In this document: positions 17,817 to 26,239 of the stretch, piece by piece
How positions within the stretch are numbered: the first letter of the stretch is position 1
Layout: each line of letters begins with the position of its first letter
NCBI GenBank assembly: GCA_036274195.1
Contig: DASUGD010000230.1
Coordinates: forward strand, 1 to 29,206
Reading direction: 5' to 3'
DNA length: 29,206 bases
Source of the DNA: JAJKIV01 sp036274195
GTDB taxonomy: Bacteria > Gemmatimonadota > Gemmatimonadetes > Gemmatimonadales > Gemmatimonadaceae
Translations under genes and position numbers: made by a program
Notes under the pieces: generated by a model
Told to the model about the DNA's origin: nothing
The model's database searches: none
The model's input: the letters and a program-made list of their open reading frames with translations, nothing else

Positions 17817-18467
17817 CTAGCCTGGTTCGCGCTCCCTATGCGGCGCGGAACTAACGCCATCGAGAAGCTCGGCCGGCAACGCCGTTAGGCTTGGCACCAC
17901 CAGATCCGCTGTGAGCGCCGAGGCCGGATACGTTCCGGCGATGCCGATCGAGCGCATGCCGGCCGCGCGAGCGGCTTCCAGTCCGGCCGGCGTGTCTTCG
18001 AGCACCACGCAGTCGGCCGGCGCGCGCCCCAGCCGTGCAGCTGCCGTGAGGTAGCCTTCGGGGTCGGGCTTCCCACGCGTGATCTCGTCGGCGGGGACGA
18101 GAACTCGCGGCATCGGCAGGCCAGTGTGTCGGATGCGCAACGTGGCCACCGAGCGGGTCCCCGAGGTTACGATGGCCCACGCGTCGTCAGGCAGGCGCTC
18201 CAGCAGCTGCCGGGCCCCGGGAATCTCGTAGACGCCCTCGGTGGTGTGAGCCTCGACGCCTTCGAGTGCTGCGACCTCGTCGGCCAACACGAGGTGCGGC
18301 GCGACGAGCGCCACCGTCTCGATGGTGCGGCGTCCGTGTGCTACCTGCATGACGCGCTCGGGATCGATCCCGCGGCTCGCCGCCCACTTCCGCCACGCAC
18401 GCTCGACACACTCCGTGGAGTCGACGAGGACCCCGTCGAGGTCGAATAGGATGGCCGTGGGATGCAT
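17817..18467 (-). CDS. HAD-superfamily phosphatase (sugar-phosphatase-like)
   Basis: The protein has 216 residues and all four HAD motifs: FDLDGVLVDS (nucleophile D9, acid/base D11), VTSG (T101), GKPDPEGY (K133) and LEDTPAG (E157, D158). The helical cap between motifs I and II is of the small type seen in YfbT/GPP-like sugar-phosphate and glycerol-phosphate phosphatases. The substrate cannot be read from sequence. The start ATG lies only 7 bp after the GH16 gene stop on the same strand, so it is probably the last gene of a kinase-glucanase-phosphatase transcription unit. The gap to the convergent ArsR gene is 59 bp and shows no clear terminator. Confidence 0.9.
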   Translation of the reverse strand: MHPTAILFDLDGVLVDSTECVERAWRKWAASRGIDPERVMQVAHGRRTIETVALVAPHLVLADEVAALEGVEAHTTEGVYEIPGARQLLERLPDDAWAIVTSGTRSVATLRIRHTGLPMPRVLVPADEITRGKPDPEGYLTAAARLGRAPADCVVLEDTPAGLEAARAAGMRSIGIAGTYPASALTADLVVPSLTALPAELLDGVSSAPHREREPG

Positions 18468-18474
18468 CGGTGAA

Positions 18475-19338
18475 CTACCTATACACTCGGACGTAGTCCA
18501 CGAGCATGGTGGCAGGAAGGACCGAGTCCGAGCGCGGGTCGCCGTCGAACGTGCCGCCGACCGCGAGATTCAGGATGATGAAGAACGGCTGGTCGAATAC
18601 CCAGTTGCCGTGGCGCCGGACCTCATCGCGCTGGATGACATAGTGCGGCTTCCCGTCAACGAAGAACGTCACGCGGGCCGAGTCCCACTGCACGGCGAAC
18701 GTGTGAAAGTCCTCGGCGAAGCTGCCAGCCGTGAGCTGGTACGAGTGCACGAACGGCGTGTTGCCCGAGTAGCCCGGCCCGTGCATCGCCGAGCTCGTGG
18801 ACGTCATGTTGCTGCCGTGGTTCTCCATGATGTCCAGCTCGCCGCACTGCGGCCAGCCCACAGCGCCGATGTTGGTCCCGAGTAGCCAGAAGGCGGGCCA
18901 CAGCCCCTGCCCCGCGGGGAGCTTGATGCGCGCCTCCACGCGACCTGGCGCGACGTCGAGCGTACCGCGTGTGGTGATCTTCGCCGAAGTGTACCGGCAC
19001 GCGCCGTAGTAGCACGTTAGGCCCGCGGCCGCCGGTCGCGCGACGATCTGCAGTTGCCCCCGGCCATTGAGCGAGACGTTCTCCGAGGCCGAGGTATACC
19101 ACTCCTTCTCCTGGTTTCCCCAGCCACAATTGCCCGACTGGCAACCGTCGCCGAGGTCGTGGTGCCACTTCGTGCTGTCCACCGGACTCCCGGCGGGGCC
19201 GTCGAATTCATCGGCCCAGACTTGCTTCAGCTCGGGAGCGGGACCCGATGTCGCATCGGGCCGCGGCGCCGACGACGCGCTCGTGCACGCGAGGAGCGCG
19301 ACGCACGCCATGCAGGCCCTCTGCCGCAAGCACCGCAC
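18475..19338 (-). CDS. GH16 beta-glucanase lipoprotein (laminarinase-like)
   Basis: The protein has 287 residues from a GTG at 19338 that shares one base with the kinase stop (TAGTG). The N-terminus is a lipoprotein signal with basic residues and the lipobox LLAC (Cys 18). The GH16 catalytic motif is ELDIMEN, with nucleophile E167, D169 and acid/base E172, in the form usual for endo-beta-1,3-glucanases. Supporting motifs are WADEFDGP, GLWPAFWLLG, WHH/TKW near the N-terminus, FHTFAVQWD and LNLAVGGTF near the C-terminus. It should hydrolyse beta-1,3-glucan or a related polymer at the cell surface. An internal ATG (MACVALLAC) has a good upstream AGAGGG but would leave a very short signal sequence. 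Confidence 0.92.
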   Translation of the reverse strand: MRCLRQRACMACVALLACTSASSAPRPDATSGPAPELKQVWADEFDGPAGSPVDSTKWHHDLGDGCQSGNCGWGNQEKEWYTSASENVSLNGRGQLQIVARPAAAGLTCYYGACRYTSAKITTRGTLDVAPGRVEARIKLPAGQGLWPAFWLLGTNIGAVGWPQCGELDIMENHGSNMTSTSSAMHGPGYSGNTPFVHSYQLTAGSFAEDFHTFAVQWDSARVTFFVDGKPHYVIQRDEVRRHGNWVFDQPFFIILNLAVGGTFDGDPRSDSVLPATMLVDYVRVYR

Positions 19339-21170
19339 TAGAGGTGCTTCATCTCTGCGGCCGCGGCGAGCACCGCGTCGATGTCGTTCGACAGGGCGCG
19401 CGCCTCCTGCGTGGCCGACGAGACGTCCGACAGCGCCGACTGCAGCCCCGACGACCGCACCTTGATCAGGTCGAGCCGCAGGCTGCCTAACGCCAAACCG
19501 GCGCTCTCGAGTTGACGGGCGAGCATCGACCGGCGATGCATCAGGTCATCGAGCGTCGCGCGCTGGCGGCGAAGCAGCGAGAGCTGTCGGTCGGCGTCCG
19601 GTGACGGCGTGTCACGCTCGGCCCGCGCGATACGCGCGTCGAGCTCGTGGCCCAACGCCGGGTCGATGCTCTGGTCGAGCCGGTGCAGCGCCTGTGCCAG
19701 GTCGGCCACCCGCTCCACCAGCAGCTTCACGGTCGACGCGAGATCGGGCAGGCTCGCGCGATCCGCCTTGGACAGCTTCTCGAAGATCTGGAGAATGGCA
19801 GCGCGATCCTCGACCGCGCGGCGGATCGCGGCCCCTTCGGGACTCTCGAGCACCTCGGCCGGCGCCAGCTTCTCGAGCTGCTCCTCGAGTACCGGTCGCT
19901 TTCGACGGATGGTGAAGTGTGGGGCCGGCAGCAGCTGACGCAGACGGAATCCAGCCTCGCGGAGCGACTGACGACGAAGCCAGAGCTTCCTCGACATATA
20001 CATCGGAACGATGGGAGCGAGCACCAGCGGCGGCGCTTCGTTGACGCCGACGACGAACGCCGCAATGCCGCCCGCAGTCGCGGCGAGCGTGAGGAACGCA
20101 TAGCCGCGAATGGCCTTGATGCGGTCGGCATACGTCACGCGACCATGCCAGAGTCGGAGATCCTTCCGCTGCTCGGGTGTGAGCGACGCGGCGTACGGCG
20201 GCTCCGCGAGCACCGGCCTGGTTGGCTTGGACGGCACGCGGACGGCCGCCACCTTTCGCGACCCGTCTGGCCGCGGCGACACGTACTTCACCGGCTCGCG
20301 CTGTTCGGCGCGCCACACCGGGCCTAACGACTCCGGCGACAGGAGCGCCTCGCGCAGCGCCGCGGCGCTCGGCCATCGATCCGGCGGCGCCTTCATCATC
20401 GCCCGCTCGACCGTCTCGCGCAGCCCGCGCGGCGCGTCGGGACGCAGCTCCGCGATCGGCCTGGGCCGCTCCGTCACGTGCTTGAGCAGCAGCGCCATCG
20501 AGTTTCCCGCCTCGAACGGCACGCGTCCCGTCAGCATCTGGTAGCCGAGCACTCCCGTAGAATAGATGTCGCTCCGGCCGTCGAGCTCACGCTCGCCGAC
20601 CGCCTGTTCGGGCGACATGTACGTCGGCGTGCCGACCGCTATCCCGGTGGCCGTGAGGCGCGCGCCGGCTTCCATGGCCCACGCGATCCCGAAGTCGGTG
20701 ACCATCACGCGACCGGTCAGACGATCGAGCAGGATGTTGTCCGGCTTGATGTCGCGGTGAATGACACCCCGCAGGTGCGCATACGCGAGCGCGTCCGCGA
20801 CCTCCGCCAGAATGCGGCGCACTTCGTCGACCGGCTGCTTCGGCTCGCGCACCAGGTGGGTGGCGAGGCTCCCGCCGGTCACCAGCGCCATCACGAAGTA
20901 GGCAACGCCGTCACGCTCGCCGACATCGTAGATGGGCACGATGTGCGGGTGTGACAGCTGGGCCGACGTCTGGGCTTCGCGGGTGAAGCGGGTGCGGATG
21001 GCCCGGTCGTGGGCGAGCTCGGGCGGGAGAACCTTGATCGCGACGGGTCGATTCAGCCGCAGGTCGCGCGCTCGGAACACGACCGACATGCCCCCGCGGC
21101 CAATCTCGTCCTCCAGCTCATAGGCCTGACCGATGGCGGCAACCACGCGGTCGTGCAATGACTCGGTCAT
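19338..21170 (-). CDS. Membrane Ser/Thr protein kinase with coiled-coil tail
   Basis: The protein has 610 residues. The kinase domain is at about 18-275: glycine loop GRGGMSVVF (24-32), VAIK (K46), HRDIKPDN (138-145), DFG (159-161) and SPE (186-188). This is a complete active-site set of the bacterial PknB type. A Pro-rich linker follows, then a two-helix membrane segment (about 353-376 and 380-393). Residues 400-610 are charged helices that look coiled-coil. No PASTA, TPR or WD repeats are present. In this topology both the kinase and the coiled coil would lie on the cytoplasmic side. The ATG has GGAG at 21177-21180. It heads a unit with the GH16 and HAD genes. Confidence 0.93.
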   Translation of the reverse strand: MTESLHDRVVAAIGQAYELEDEIGRGGMSVVFRARDLRLNRPVAIKVLPPELAHDRAIRTRFTREAQTSAQLSHPHIVPIYDVGERDGVAYFVMALVTGGSLATHLVREPKQPVDEVRRILAEVADALAYAHLRGVIHRDIKPDNILLDRLTGRVMVTDFGIAWAMEAGARLTATGIAVGTPTYMSPEQAVGERELDGRSDIYSTGVLGYQMLTGRVPFEAGNSMALLLKHVTERPRPIAELRPDAPRGLRETVERAMMKAPPDRWPSAAALREALLSPESLGPVWRAEQREPVKYVSPRPDGSRKVAAVRVPSKPTRPVLAEPPYAASLTPEQRKDLRLWHGRVTYADRIKAIRGYAFLTLAATAGGIAAFVVGVNEAPPLVLAPIVPMYMSRKLWLRRQSLREAGFRLRQLLPAPHFTIRRKRPVLEEQLEKLAPAEVLESPEGAAIRRAVEDRAAILQIFEKLSKADRASLPDLASTVKLLVERVADLAQALHRLDQSIDPALGHELDARIARAERDTPSPDADRQLSLLRRQRATLDDLMHRRSMLARQLESAGLALGSLRLDLIKVRSSGLQSALSDVSSATQEARALSNDIDAVLAAAAEMKHL

Positions 21171-21274
21171 TCAATTCTCCGGGGCAGCTGGATCGAAGCA
21201 ACGGGACGTGGCGACCGTACGAATTCGGGGCAGGTCTGGATTCCGCCCCGTTCACAGCACGTTATTCCCGTCCG

Positions 21275-21561
21275 CCTCAAAAACAAGGAGACGCAGATCG
21301 CGCAGACCGGCGCTTCGCACCGGACTCAGATTGCCACAGTCGGCTCCTCTGCGAACCAGAACTCTTCGCGCCAGAGCCGTTTGAAAGGGGGAACTGCCTC
21401 GGGCGGGCTCATAGCCGCCCGAGGCAGTTCCCCTCAATAAATGGCTCGTTGCGAGAGGAGCTTGGTTCTCACGCGGAGCCACTGCGTCAATCTGCGCCCG
21501 CCCGCGCCAGCGGGCGGTCTGTGCGATCTGTGTCTCCTTGTTCTCAAAGCCGGCCCTAACG
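21275..21561. repeat. Palindromic interspersed repeat, copy 2 (complete)
   Basis: An almost whole-length imperfect palindrome of about 280 bp. The outer arms, AACAAGGAGACGCAGATCGC (21283-21302) and the segment at 21522-21542, are near-perfect reverse complements. The middle arms (about 21327-21382 and 21441-21496) also match with scattered differences. The centre is a perfect 19-bp stem (21388-21406 with 21415-21433) around an 8-nt loop. The right half carries CGCCCGC-GCCA-GCGGGCG at 21499-21516, identical to copy 1. The element ends near CCCTAACGCG (21554-21563), also as in copy 1. It fills most of the 417-bp gap between the MBL gene stop (21588) and the kinase start, and has no coding sequence I can support. 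Confidence 0.85.
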
Positions 21562-21587
21562 CGATGCAGGGCCGGGCGCGCAGGAGC

Positions 21588-22691
21588 TCATCCCTCCGGC
21601 TTCCACTGGCCCGTCAGCTCCTGCCACATCCGATCGATGGCCGACCCCTTCATCTGGGCGTCGAAATTCCCCTTGATGAAAGCGTCTCCGTGCGAGAAAC
21701 GGTCGCTGAACCGGGAGAGATCGATCTTCTCGCGCAGCTGATCGGCCGTCATGCCAGGTTGGTACACCGCCTTCGCCTGGCTCGAGATCGACTCGAGCAC
21801 CTCGGCCACGTCTCGAACGTACGTCTTGTCGTTCATCACCGGGCCGTGACCAGGGACGATCCGCGTTAGGTCCATCGCCTCGATGCGGCGCATCACCGCC
21901 GCCCACTCGGTGACGTACGGCTCGGTCGCGAACGGAAACGGGTAGACGACCAGGTCACCCGTGAGCAGAGTCTTCGAGTCGGGCAGATAGGCCATCAGGT
22001 CGCCCGCCGTGTTGCCCCGACCCAGGAAGCTGAGCTCCACGCTTCGGCCGCCGAGATCGAGCGTCAGGGACCCGTCGATGGGACGATCGACGCCCCGGTA
22101 CTCCATCGCATCACACTCCGGCATCTGCGCGTCCACCGCCTCGGCGAAGTTCTGAAGCCGGTGCCGCGTCGAATCCGAGATCGGCGATCCGTCGGCGCGT
22201 TTGCCCGTCGCGAGCAGATCGCGCAGCGGCTTCGACGAGGTCTCGATGTCTTTGCGACACGGCTCGCCGCGGAAGCTGTCCCTGCGGCTCTCGATCATCC
22301 TCGCCGTGAACTCATGCGCGATGATCTGAACGCCCGGATATGCCTTCGAGAAATCCGCGTTTCCGGCGAAGTGGTCGTCGTGCCAGTGGGAGATCACGAC
22401 GTACCGCACCGGCTTCTTCGTGAGTCGCTTGATATCGCCGGCGATCCTTCGCGTGATGGTCGGGTGATGGCCGGTGTCGAACACCAGCACCGCATCCCGC
22501 CCGATCACCGCGATGATGTTGCTGCTGACGATCGGGTTGAGGCGCTTCTCGAAGAAGCCGTAGACGTTGGGCGCGATCTCGACGGTGTCGTAGTCGAACG
22601 GACCGAGCGACGGCGCCATGCCGCTGCTGGCGGCAAGGCCGAGTGCGAGAATCGCACAACCATAGAGAAGACTGCGGTGACGAGTAGTCAT
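21588..22691 (-). CDS. Secreted MBL-fold metallohydrolase
   Basis: The protein has 367 residues with an N-terminal signal peptide (SLLYGCAILALGLAASSG). The metallo-beta-lactamase fold motif SHWHDDHFAG gives H102, H104, D106 and H107. TGDLV supplies D246 and PGHGPV supplies H282. The position that normally carries the third site-1 histidine (GxxHT) reads GRGNTAGD, with Asn at 227, so metal binding may be altered. Between the motifs is a ~90-residue insertion with SRRDSFRGEPCRKDIETSS and a likely helical cap. The substrate is unknown; a beta-lactamase role should not be assumed. The ATG at 22691 begins the signal peptide. It is divergent from the multicopper oxidase gene and is followed by the palindromic repeat. 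Confidence 0.88.
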   Translation of the reverse strand: MTTRHRSLLYGCAILALGLAASSGMAPSLGPFDYDTVEIAPNVYGFFEKRLNPIVSSNIIAVIGRDAVLVFDTGHHPTITRRIAGDIKRLTKKPVRYVVISHWHDDHFAGNADFSKAYPGVQIIAHEFTARMIESRRDSFRGEPCRKDIETSSKPLRDLLATGKRADGSPISDSTRHRLQNFAEAVDAQMPECDAMEYRGVDRPIDGSLTLDLGGRSVELSFLGRGNTAGDLMAYLPDSKTLLTGDLVVYPFPFATEPYVTEWAAVMRRIEAMDLTRIVPGHGPVMNDKTYVRDVAEVLESISSQAKAVYQPGMTADQLREKIDLSRFSDRFSHGDAFIKGNFDAQMKGSAIDRMWQELTGQWKPEG

Positions 22692-22916
22692 TCCTGAAAG
22701 TGAGTGGGCGTCGCGCCTCCGTGCTTGGACGATATTGGGCCGCGCCCGACCGGTCCCTGACTTTGGTCTGGTCCGACTCCCACCGCGGTCAGGTGGGCCA
22801 CCAATCCATCACACCACCCAATTCCCGTCGGGCGCCCGATCCCGAAACGGACCGACTCTGCGCTCATTGCCGGCGTAGGCAAGAGCATGAAGATCACCTA
22901 ATCGCCGTGGATTGGT
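22692..22916. promoter_or_regulatory. Divergent control region, MBL hydrolase / multicopper oxidase
   Basis: These 225 bp lie between two divergent starts and should hold promoters for both. A small inverted repeat, TTGCC (22867-22871) with GGCAA (22878-22882), is 35 bp upstream of the multicopper oxidase ATG. No strong ribosome site precedes that ATG, and I could not assign -35/-10 boxes. I see no known copper operator such as a CueR or CsoR box. Confidence 0.35.
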
Positions 22917-24929
22917 ATGAGTCGCAGATACTCGTTGCGCGCCCCACTCGCCGGTGCCGCGCATATCGCCATCGTCCTGTCCATCACCGGCGCCAGAGGC
23001 GCCGAATCTTCGACACTCGACGCTGAGGTCAAGCCCACAACTCCGCCGCTCGCGCGCATCGAGACGAGCGACAATCGGACTCCGGCCGGCCGACTGGAAG
23101 GCAGCACGCTCACCGTGCGACTGGAGGCGCGGAATGGCGTCTGGTATCCGGAAGCGCAGAACGGCTTTGGCGTGCCGGTCGCGGCATTCGCCGAGGAGGG
23201 CAAGCCGCTGCAGAACCCCGGGCCGCTCATTCGCGTGAGGTCGGGAACCGAGGTGCGTGCGTTCGTCCGAAACTCGCTCGACAAGCCGCTGACGGTGTTC
23301 GGCCTCGCCGAGGCTCGCGGCGTCGCCGCGGACAGCTTCGTCGTGGAGCCGGGCACAGTGCGCGAGATGCGTTTTCACGCGAAGGAGCCTGGCACCTACT
23401 ACTACGTGGGCAAGACGAGCAAGGGGTCGGTGTTCGGCCGCCTCGGCGACGACAGCCAGCTCAATGGCGCGATCGTCGTGGACTCGGCGAACGCGACCGG
23501 AGCGCCCGACGATCGGATCTTCACGATCGCCTGGTGGGCGGTGATCGACCCCGCGAGCCCGACGGGGCTCGAGCGCGCGACCCTCGTGATCAACGGTCGT
23601 TCGTGGCCATACACCGAGCGACTCGATGCGACGCAGGGCGATTCGCTCCGCTGGCGCTGGATCAACTTCACCGAGCTGCCGCACCCTCTGCACCTGCACG
23701 GCTTTTACTTCCGTGTCGAGGCGGTGGGGAACGGGGCGCGGTATACGACGTACGCACGCGACGACCAGCGCCGCGCGGTGACCGAGGTCGTTCCTCCGGG
23801 CGGCACGATGGCGCTCGCCTGGTCACCCACACGCCCGGGAAACTGGGTGTTCCATTGCCACTTCGCGAGCCACATCTCGCCGCTCGTCTCCATCGGCACA
23901 CAGCGTGGCGTGCCTGCGGCCCCCATGGCGATGTCCGACATGCCGGGCTCCGGCGACGACGCGTCGGAACCCAGCGAGCACTCGCACCACGACGGCGCGG
24001 GCGTACACCTCCAGCACAACATGTCGGGTCTCGTACTCGGCATTCGCGTGGCGCCGCGCGGTGCGGCGCCTGCGCAGCCGGCGCGCGCGTATCGCCAGAT
24101 GCGGCTGATCGTGCGCTCGAAGCCTAACGTCTACGGCAACCTCCCGGGATACGCGTACGTCCTGGGCGGCACGCCAGCCGAGCGCGAAACGAACACGCTC
24201 AGGGCTCCCGGGCCGACGCTCGTGCTGGAGAAGGATGAGCCGGTGGCGATCACGGTGGTGAACCGGTCGCGGATGCCCGCGGCCGTCCACTGGCACGGCA
24301 TCGAGCTCGATAGTTATCCCGACGGCGTGCCCGGGTGGAGCGGGTCGGGATCGTCGCTGCTGCCGGCGATCGCACCTAACGATTCACTGACCGTACGCTT
24401 CACGCCACCGCGTGCCGGCACGTTCATGTACCACTCGCACTTCGACGAGTTCGGCCAGATTGCGTCCGGGCTGTACGGCTCGATCGTCGTGCTGAATCGC
24501 GGCCAGCGCTACGACGGCGACACGGATCGGGTGCTGGTGTTGAGCGACGATGGCCCGACACGGAACCTGATTCGCGGGCCCTTCCCGCTGGCGCTGCTCA
24601 ACGGGGAGTCGCAGCCAGCGCCCATGCGGCTCCGGTCGGGGGTGACGTATCGGTTCCGGCTGATCAACATCCGCACGGACTACGACGCGACCGTCTCGAT
24701 CTACGATGACGGTGGGCTCGCGCAGTGGCGAGTCATCGCGAAGGACGGAGCGGAGCTCCCGGCGTCGCAGGCGACCGTACGGGCAGCAACGCTGACGTTC
24801 GCCGCGGGTGAGATCTACGACGTCGAGTTCACCCCGACCGCTCCCGGGAGCCTGACGCTTCAATTCGGCGCACCGCAGCAGGGGCCGATTCCAGGTCAGG
24901 CGACGGACGTGCCGGTCGTCGTCCGCTGA
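22917..24929 (+). CDS. Multicopper oxidase with permuted copper-motif order
   Basis: The protein has 670 residues with a signal peptide ending near GARGAE. Four cupredoxin-like parts can be traced. Domain 1 (about 60-190) aligns with a laccase N-terminal domain but has VFGL and YYYVG where HWHG and YHSH are expected, so it should bind no copper. Domain 2 (about 200-327) has HPLHLHG (H256, H259, H261) and HCHFASH (H313, C314, H315, H319). A His/Met-rich linker follows (about 336-370). Domain 3 (about 392-528) has HWHG (H458, H460) and HSH (H506, H508). Domain 4 (about 535-655) is cupredoxin-like without ligands. Together these are all three type-1 residues and the eight trinuclear histidines. 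The expected role is periplasmic oxidation of copper or phenolics. Confidence 0.93.
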   Translation: MSRRYSLRAPLAGAAHIAIVLSITGARGAESSTLDAEVKPTTPPLARIETSDNRTPAGRLEGSTLTVRLEARNGVWYPEAQNGFGVPVAAFAEEGKPLQNPGPLIRVRSGTEVRAFVRNSLDKPLTVFGLAEARGVAADSFVVEPGTVREMRFHAKEPGTYYYVGKTSKGSVFGRLGDDSQLNGAIVVDSANATGAPDDRIFTIAWWAVIDPASPTGLERATLVINGRSWPYTERLDATQGDSLRWRWINFTELPHPLHLHGFYFRVEAVGNGARYTTYARDDQRRAVTEVVPPGGTMALAWSPTRPGNWVFHCHFASHISPLVSIGTQRGVPAAPMAMSDMPGSGDDASEPSEHSHHDGAGVHLQHNMSGLVLGIRVAPRGAAPAQPARAYRQMRLIVRSKPNVYGNLPGYAYVLGGTPAERETNTLRAPGPTLVLEKDEPVAITVVNRSRMPAAVHWHGIELDSYPDGVPGWSGSGSSLLPAIAPNDSLTVRFTPPRAGTFMYHSHFDEFGQIASGLYGSIVVLNRGQRYDGDTDRVLVLSDDGPTRNLIRGPFPLALLNGESQPAPMRLRSGVTYRFRLINIRTDYDATVSIYDDGGLAQWRVIAKDGAELPASQATVRAATLTFAAGEIYDVEFTPTAPGSLTLQFGAPQQGPIPGQATDVPVVVR

Positions 24930-24995
24930 AGGGATCGCAGAACGCGATGCCCGAACAGCCCCTGGCCAACGCATCCACCGCATGTGCTTGGTCCG

Positions 24996-26123
24996 CTACG
25001 GGGCCTCGAGCAGCGGCGCGAACCGCTGGCGCATCATCTCGTCGCCGCGCACACGCAGCAGCGCGTTGCGCGCGGTGACGGGCATGCGCAGGCTTTCACC
25101 GGCAATGCGGCTCTGCTCGCGGACCCACCGCACGCGCGGCCGGCGCCTAACGACGAACGCGTCGAGCGCCTCCTCCACCGAGTCGGCCGCTCGCAACGAC
25201 TCCGCCAGGACGCCGGCGTCCTCGATGGCCAACGCCCCGCCCTGGCCCATCATCGGCGAGCTGGCGTGTGCCGCATCCCCGATGAGCACGACGCGACCCG
25301 TACACCAGTGCTCCTCACCCAGCCATTCGATCGCCGAGCAGTGGATCTCCGCGGCCGAGTCGAGCGCGCCGAGATACTCGTGCACGATGTCGCCGAAGCC
25401 GGCAAACCGTTCGCGGAGACGATCGAGGCGGCCCTCCGGCGGATCGCGAACCAGCGGGCCCGCCACGTTGCCGAACCCGTACGTCTGATCGGAACCAACC
25501 GGACACAGGCCGAAAAAGCAGCCATCGCCGAGCAGGAACTGCAGATTGGTGAGTCCTCGCGGACGAACCGGTGCGACGCTCCGCCACACCATCTGTTCGC
25601 CGTACACGGGTGGTGCCGCGTCGAATGCCAGCTGACGCACCGACGACCCGACACCGTCCGCACCGATGACGAGATCGTATGTTGCGGCGGAGCCGTCGGT
25701 CAGCTCGACCCACACGCCTCCGTCGTCCTGGGTCAGTGACTTGACCGAGGTACCGAGGCGCGATGGAATGGCGGCGGTGGCAGCCAGGAGCGCGCGCTGC
25801 AGCTCACGCCGCGCTATCCCAACGAACGGACCAACATCACTCCAGAGCGCCGTCAGGTCGGTCTCGGCCAGTATGTCGCCCTGCTCGTCGCAGAAATCCC
25901 AGTAGCGGATGGCCGTCCCGGCACGCTCGACCGCGGTGCCGAGGCCCAGCGTGCGCAGCACGCGCATGCCGTTAGGCTGCATCGCGATGCCGGCGCCCAC
26001 GGCGCGCCAGGCATCACTGCGCTCGATCAGTTCCGGCGCGAACCCGGACGCGTGCAGCGCGGCGGCGACCGACAGGCCGCCAATTCCGCCGCCGACGATC
26101 AGGATGCGCTCGGCATGCGCCAT
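24996..26123 (-). CDS. FAD-dependent monooxygenase (aromatic hydroxylase family)
   Basis: The protein has 375 residues. The start at 26123 (MAHAERILIVGGG) was chosen because GGAGG sits at 26129-26133 with a 5-nt spacing; two further in-frame ATGs up to 26159 lack this. The three class A flavoprotein monooxygenase motifs are present: ILIVGGGIGGLSVAAAL at the N-terminus, the DG motif DLVIGADGVGSSVR in the middle, and the GD motif LIGDAAHASSPMMGQGGALA in the C-terminal third. GIAMQPNGMRVL is also typical. It should use NAD(P)H and oxygen to hydroxylate an aromatic or related substrate in the cytoplasm; the substrate is unknown. It converges with the multicopper oxidase gene (66-bp gap). Confidence 0.93.
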   Translation of the reverse strand: MAHAERILIVGGGIGGLSVAAALHASGFAPELIERSDAWRAVGAGIAMQPNGMRVLRTLGLGTAVERAGTAIRYWDFCDEQGDILAETDLTALWSDVGPFVGIARRELQRALLAATAAIPSRLGTSVKSLTQDDGGVWVELTDGSAATYDLVIGADGVGSSVRQLAFDAAPPVYGEQMVWRSVAPVRPRGLTNLQFLLGDGCFFGLCPVGSDQTYGFGNVAGPLVRDPPEGRLDRLRERFAGFGDIVHEYLGALDSAAEIHCSAIEWLGEEHWCTGRVVLIGDAAHASSPMMGQGGALAIEDAGVLAESLRAADSVEEALDAFVVRRRPRVRWVREQSRIAGESLRMPVTARNALLRVRGDEMMRQRFAPLLEAP

Positions 26124-26128
26124 TTCGT

Positions 26129-26133
26129 CCTCC
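26129..26133 (-). promoter_or_regulatory. Ribosome binding site fixing the monooxygenase start
   Basis: GGAGG on the minus strand, 5 nt before the ATG at 26123, decides between three closely spaced in-frame ATGs. Confidence 0.8.
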
Positions 26134-26239
26134 ATGCCCTGGGCAATGGAAGATCGCATCGTCGCGTGGCCTCACGATACTGCCTTCGTCAGGTCCGCAC
26201 GCTCACACTGACCAAGTCGCCAGGCAGCTCCACGCGATG

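Noticed and set aside
21275..21561. CRISPR array or insertion sequence
   Set aside because: There is a single palindromic unit without regularly spaced direct repeats, and no transposase coding sequence, so neither call is supported.
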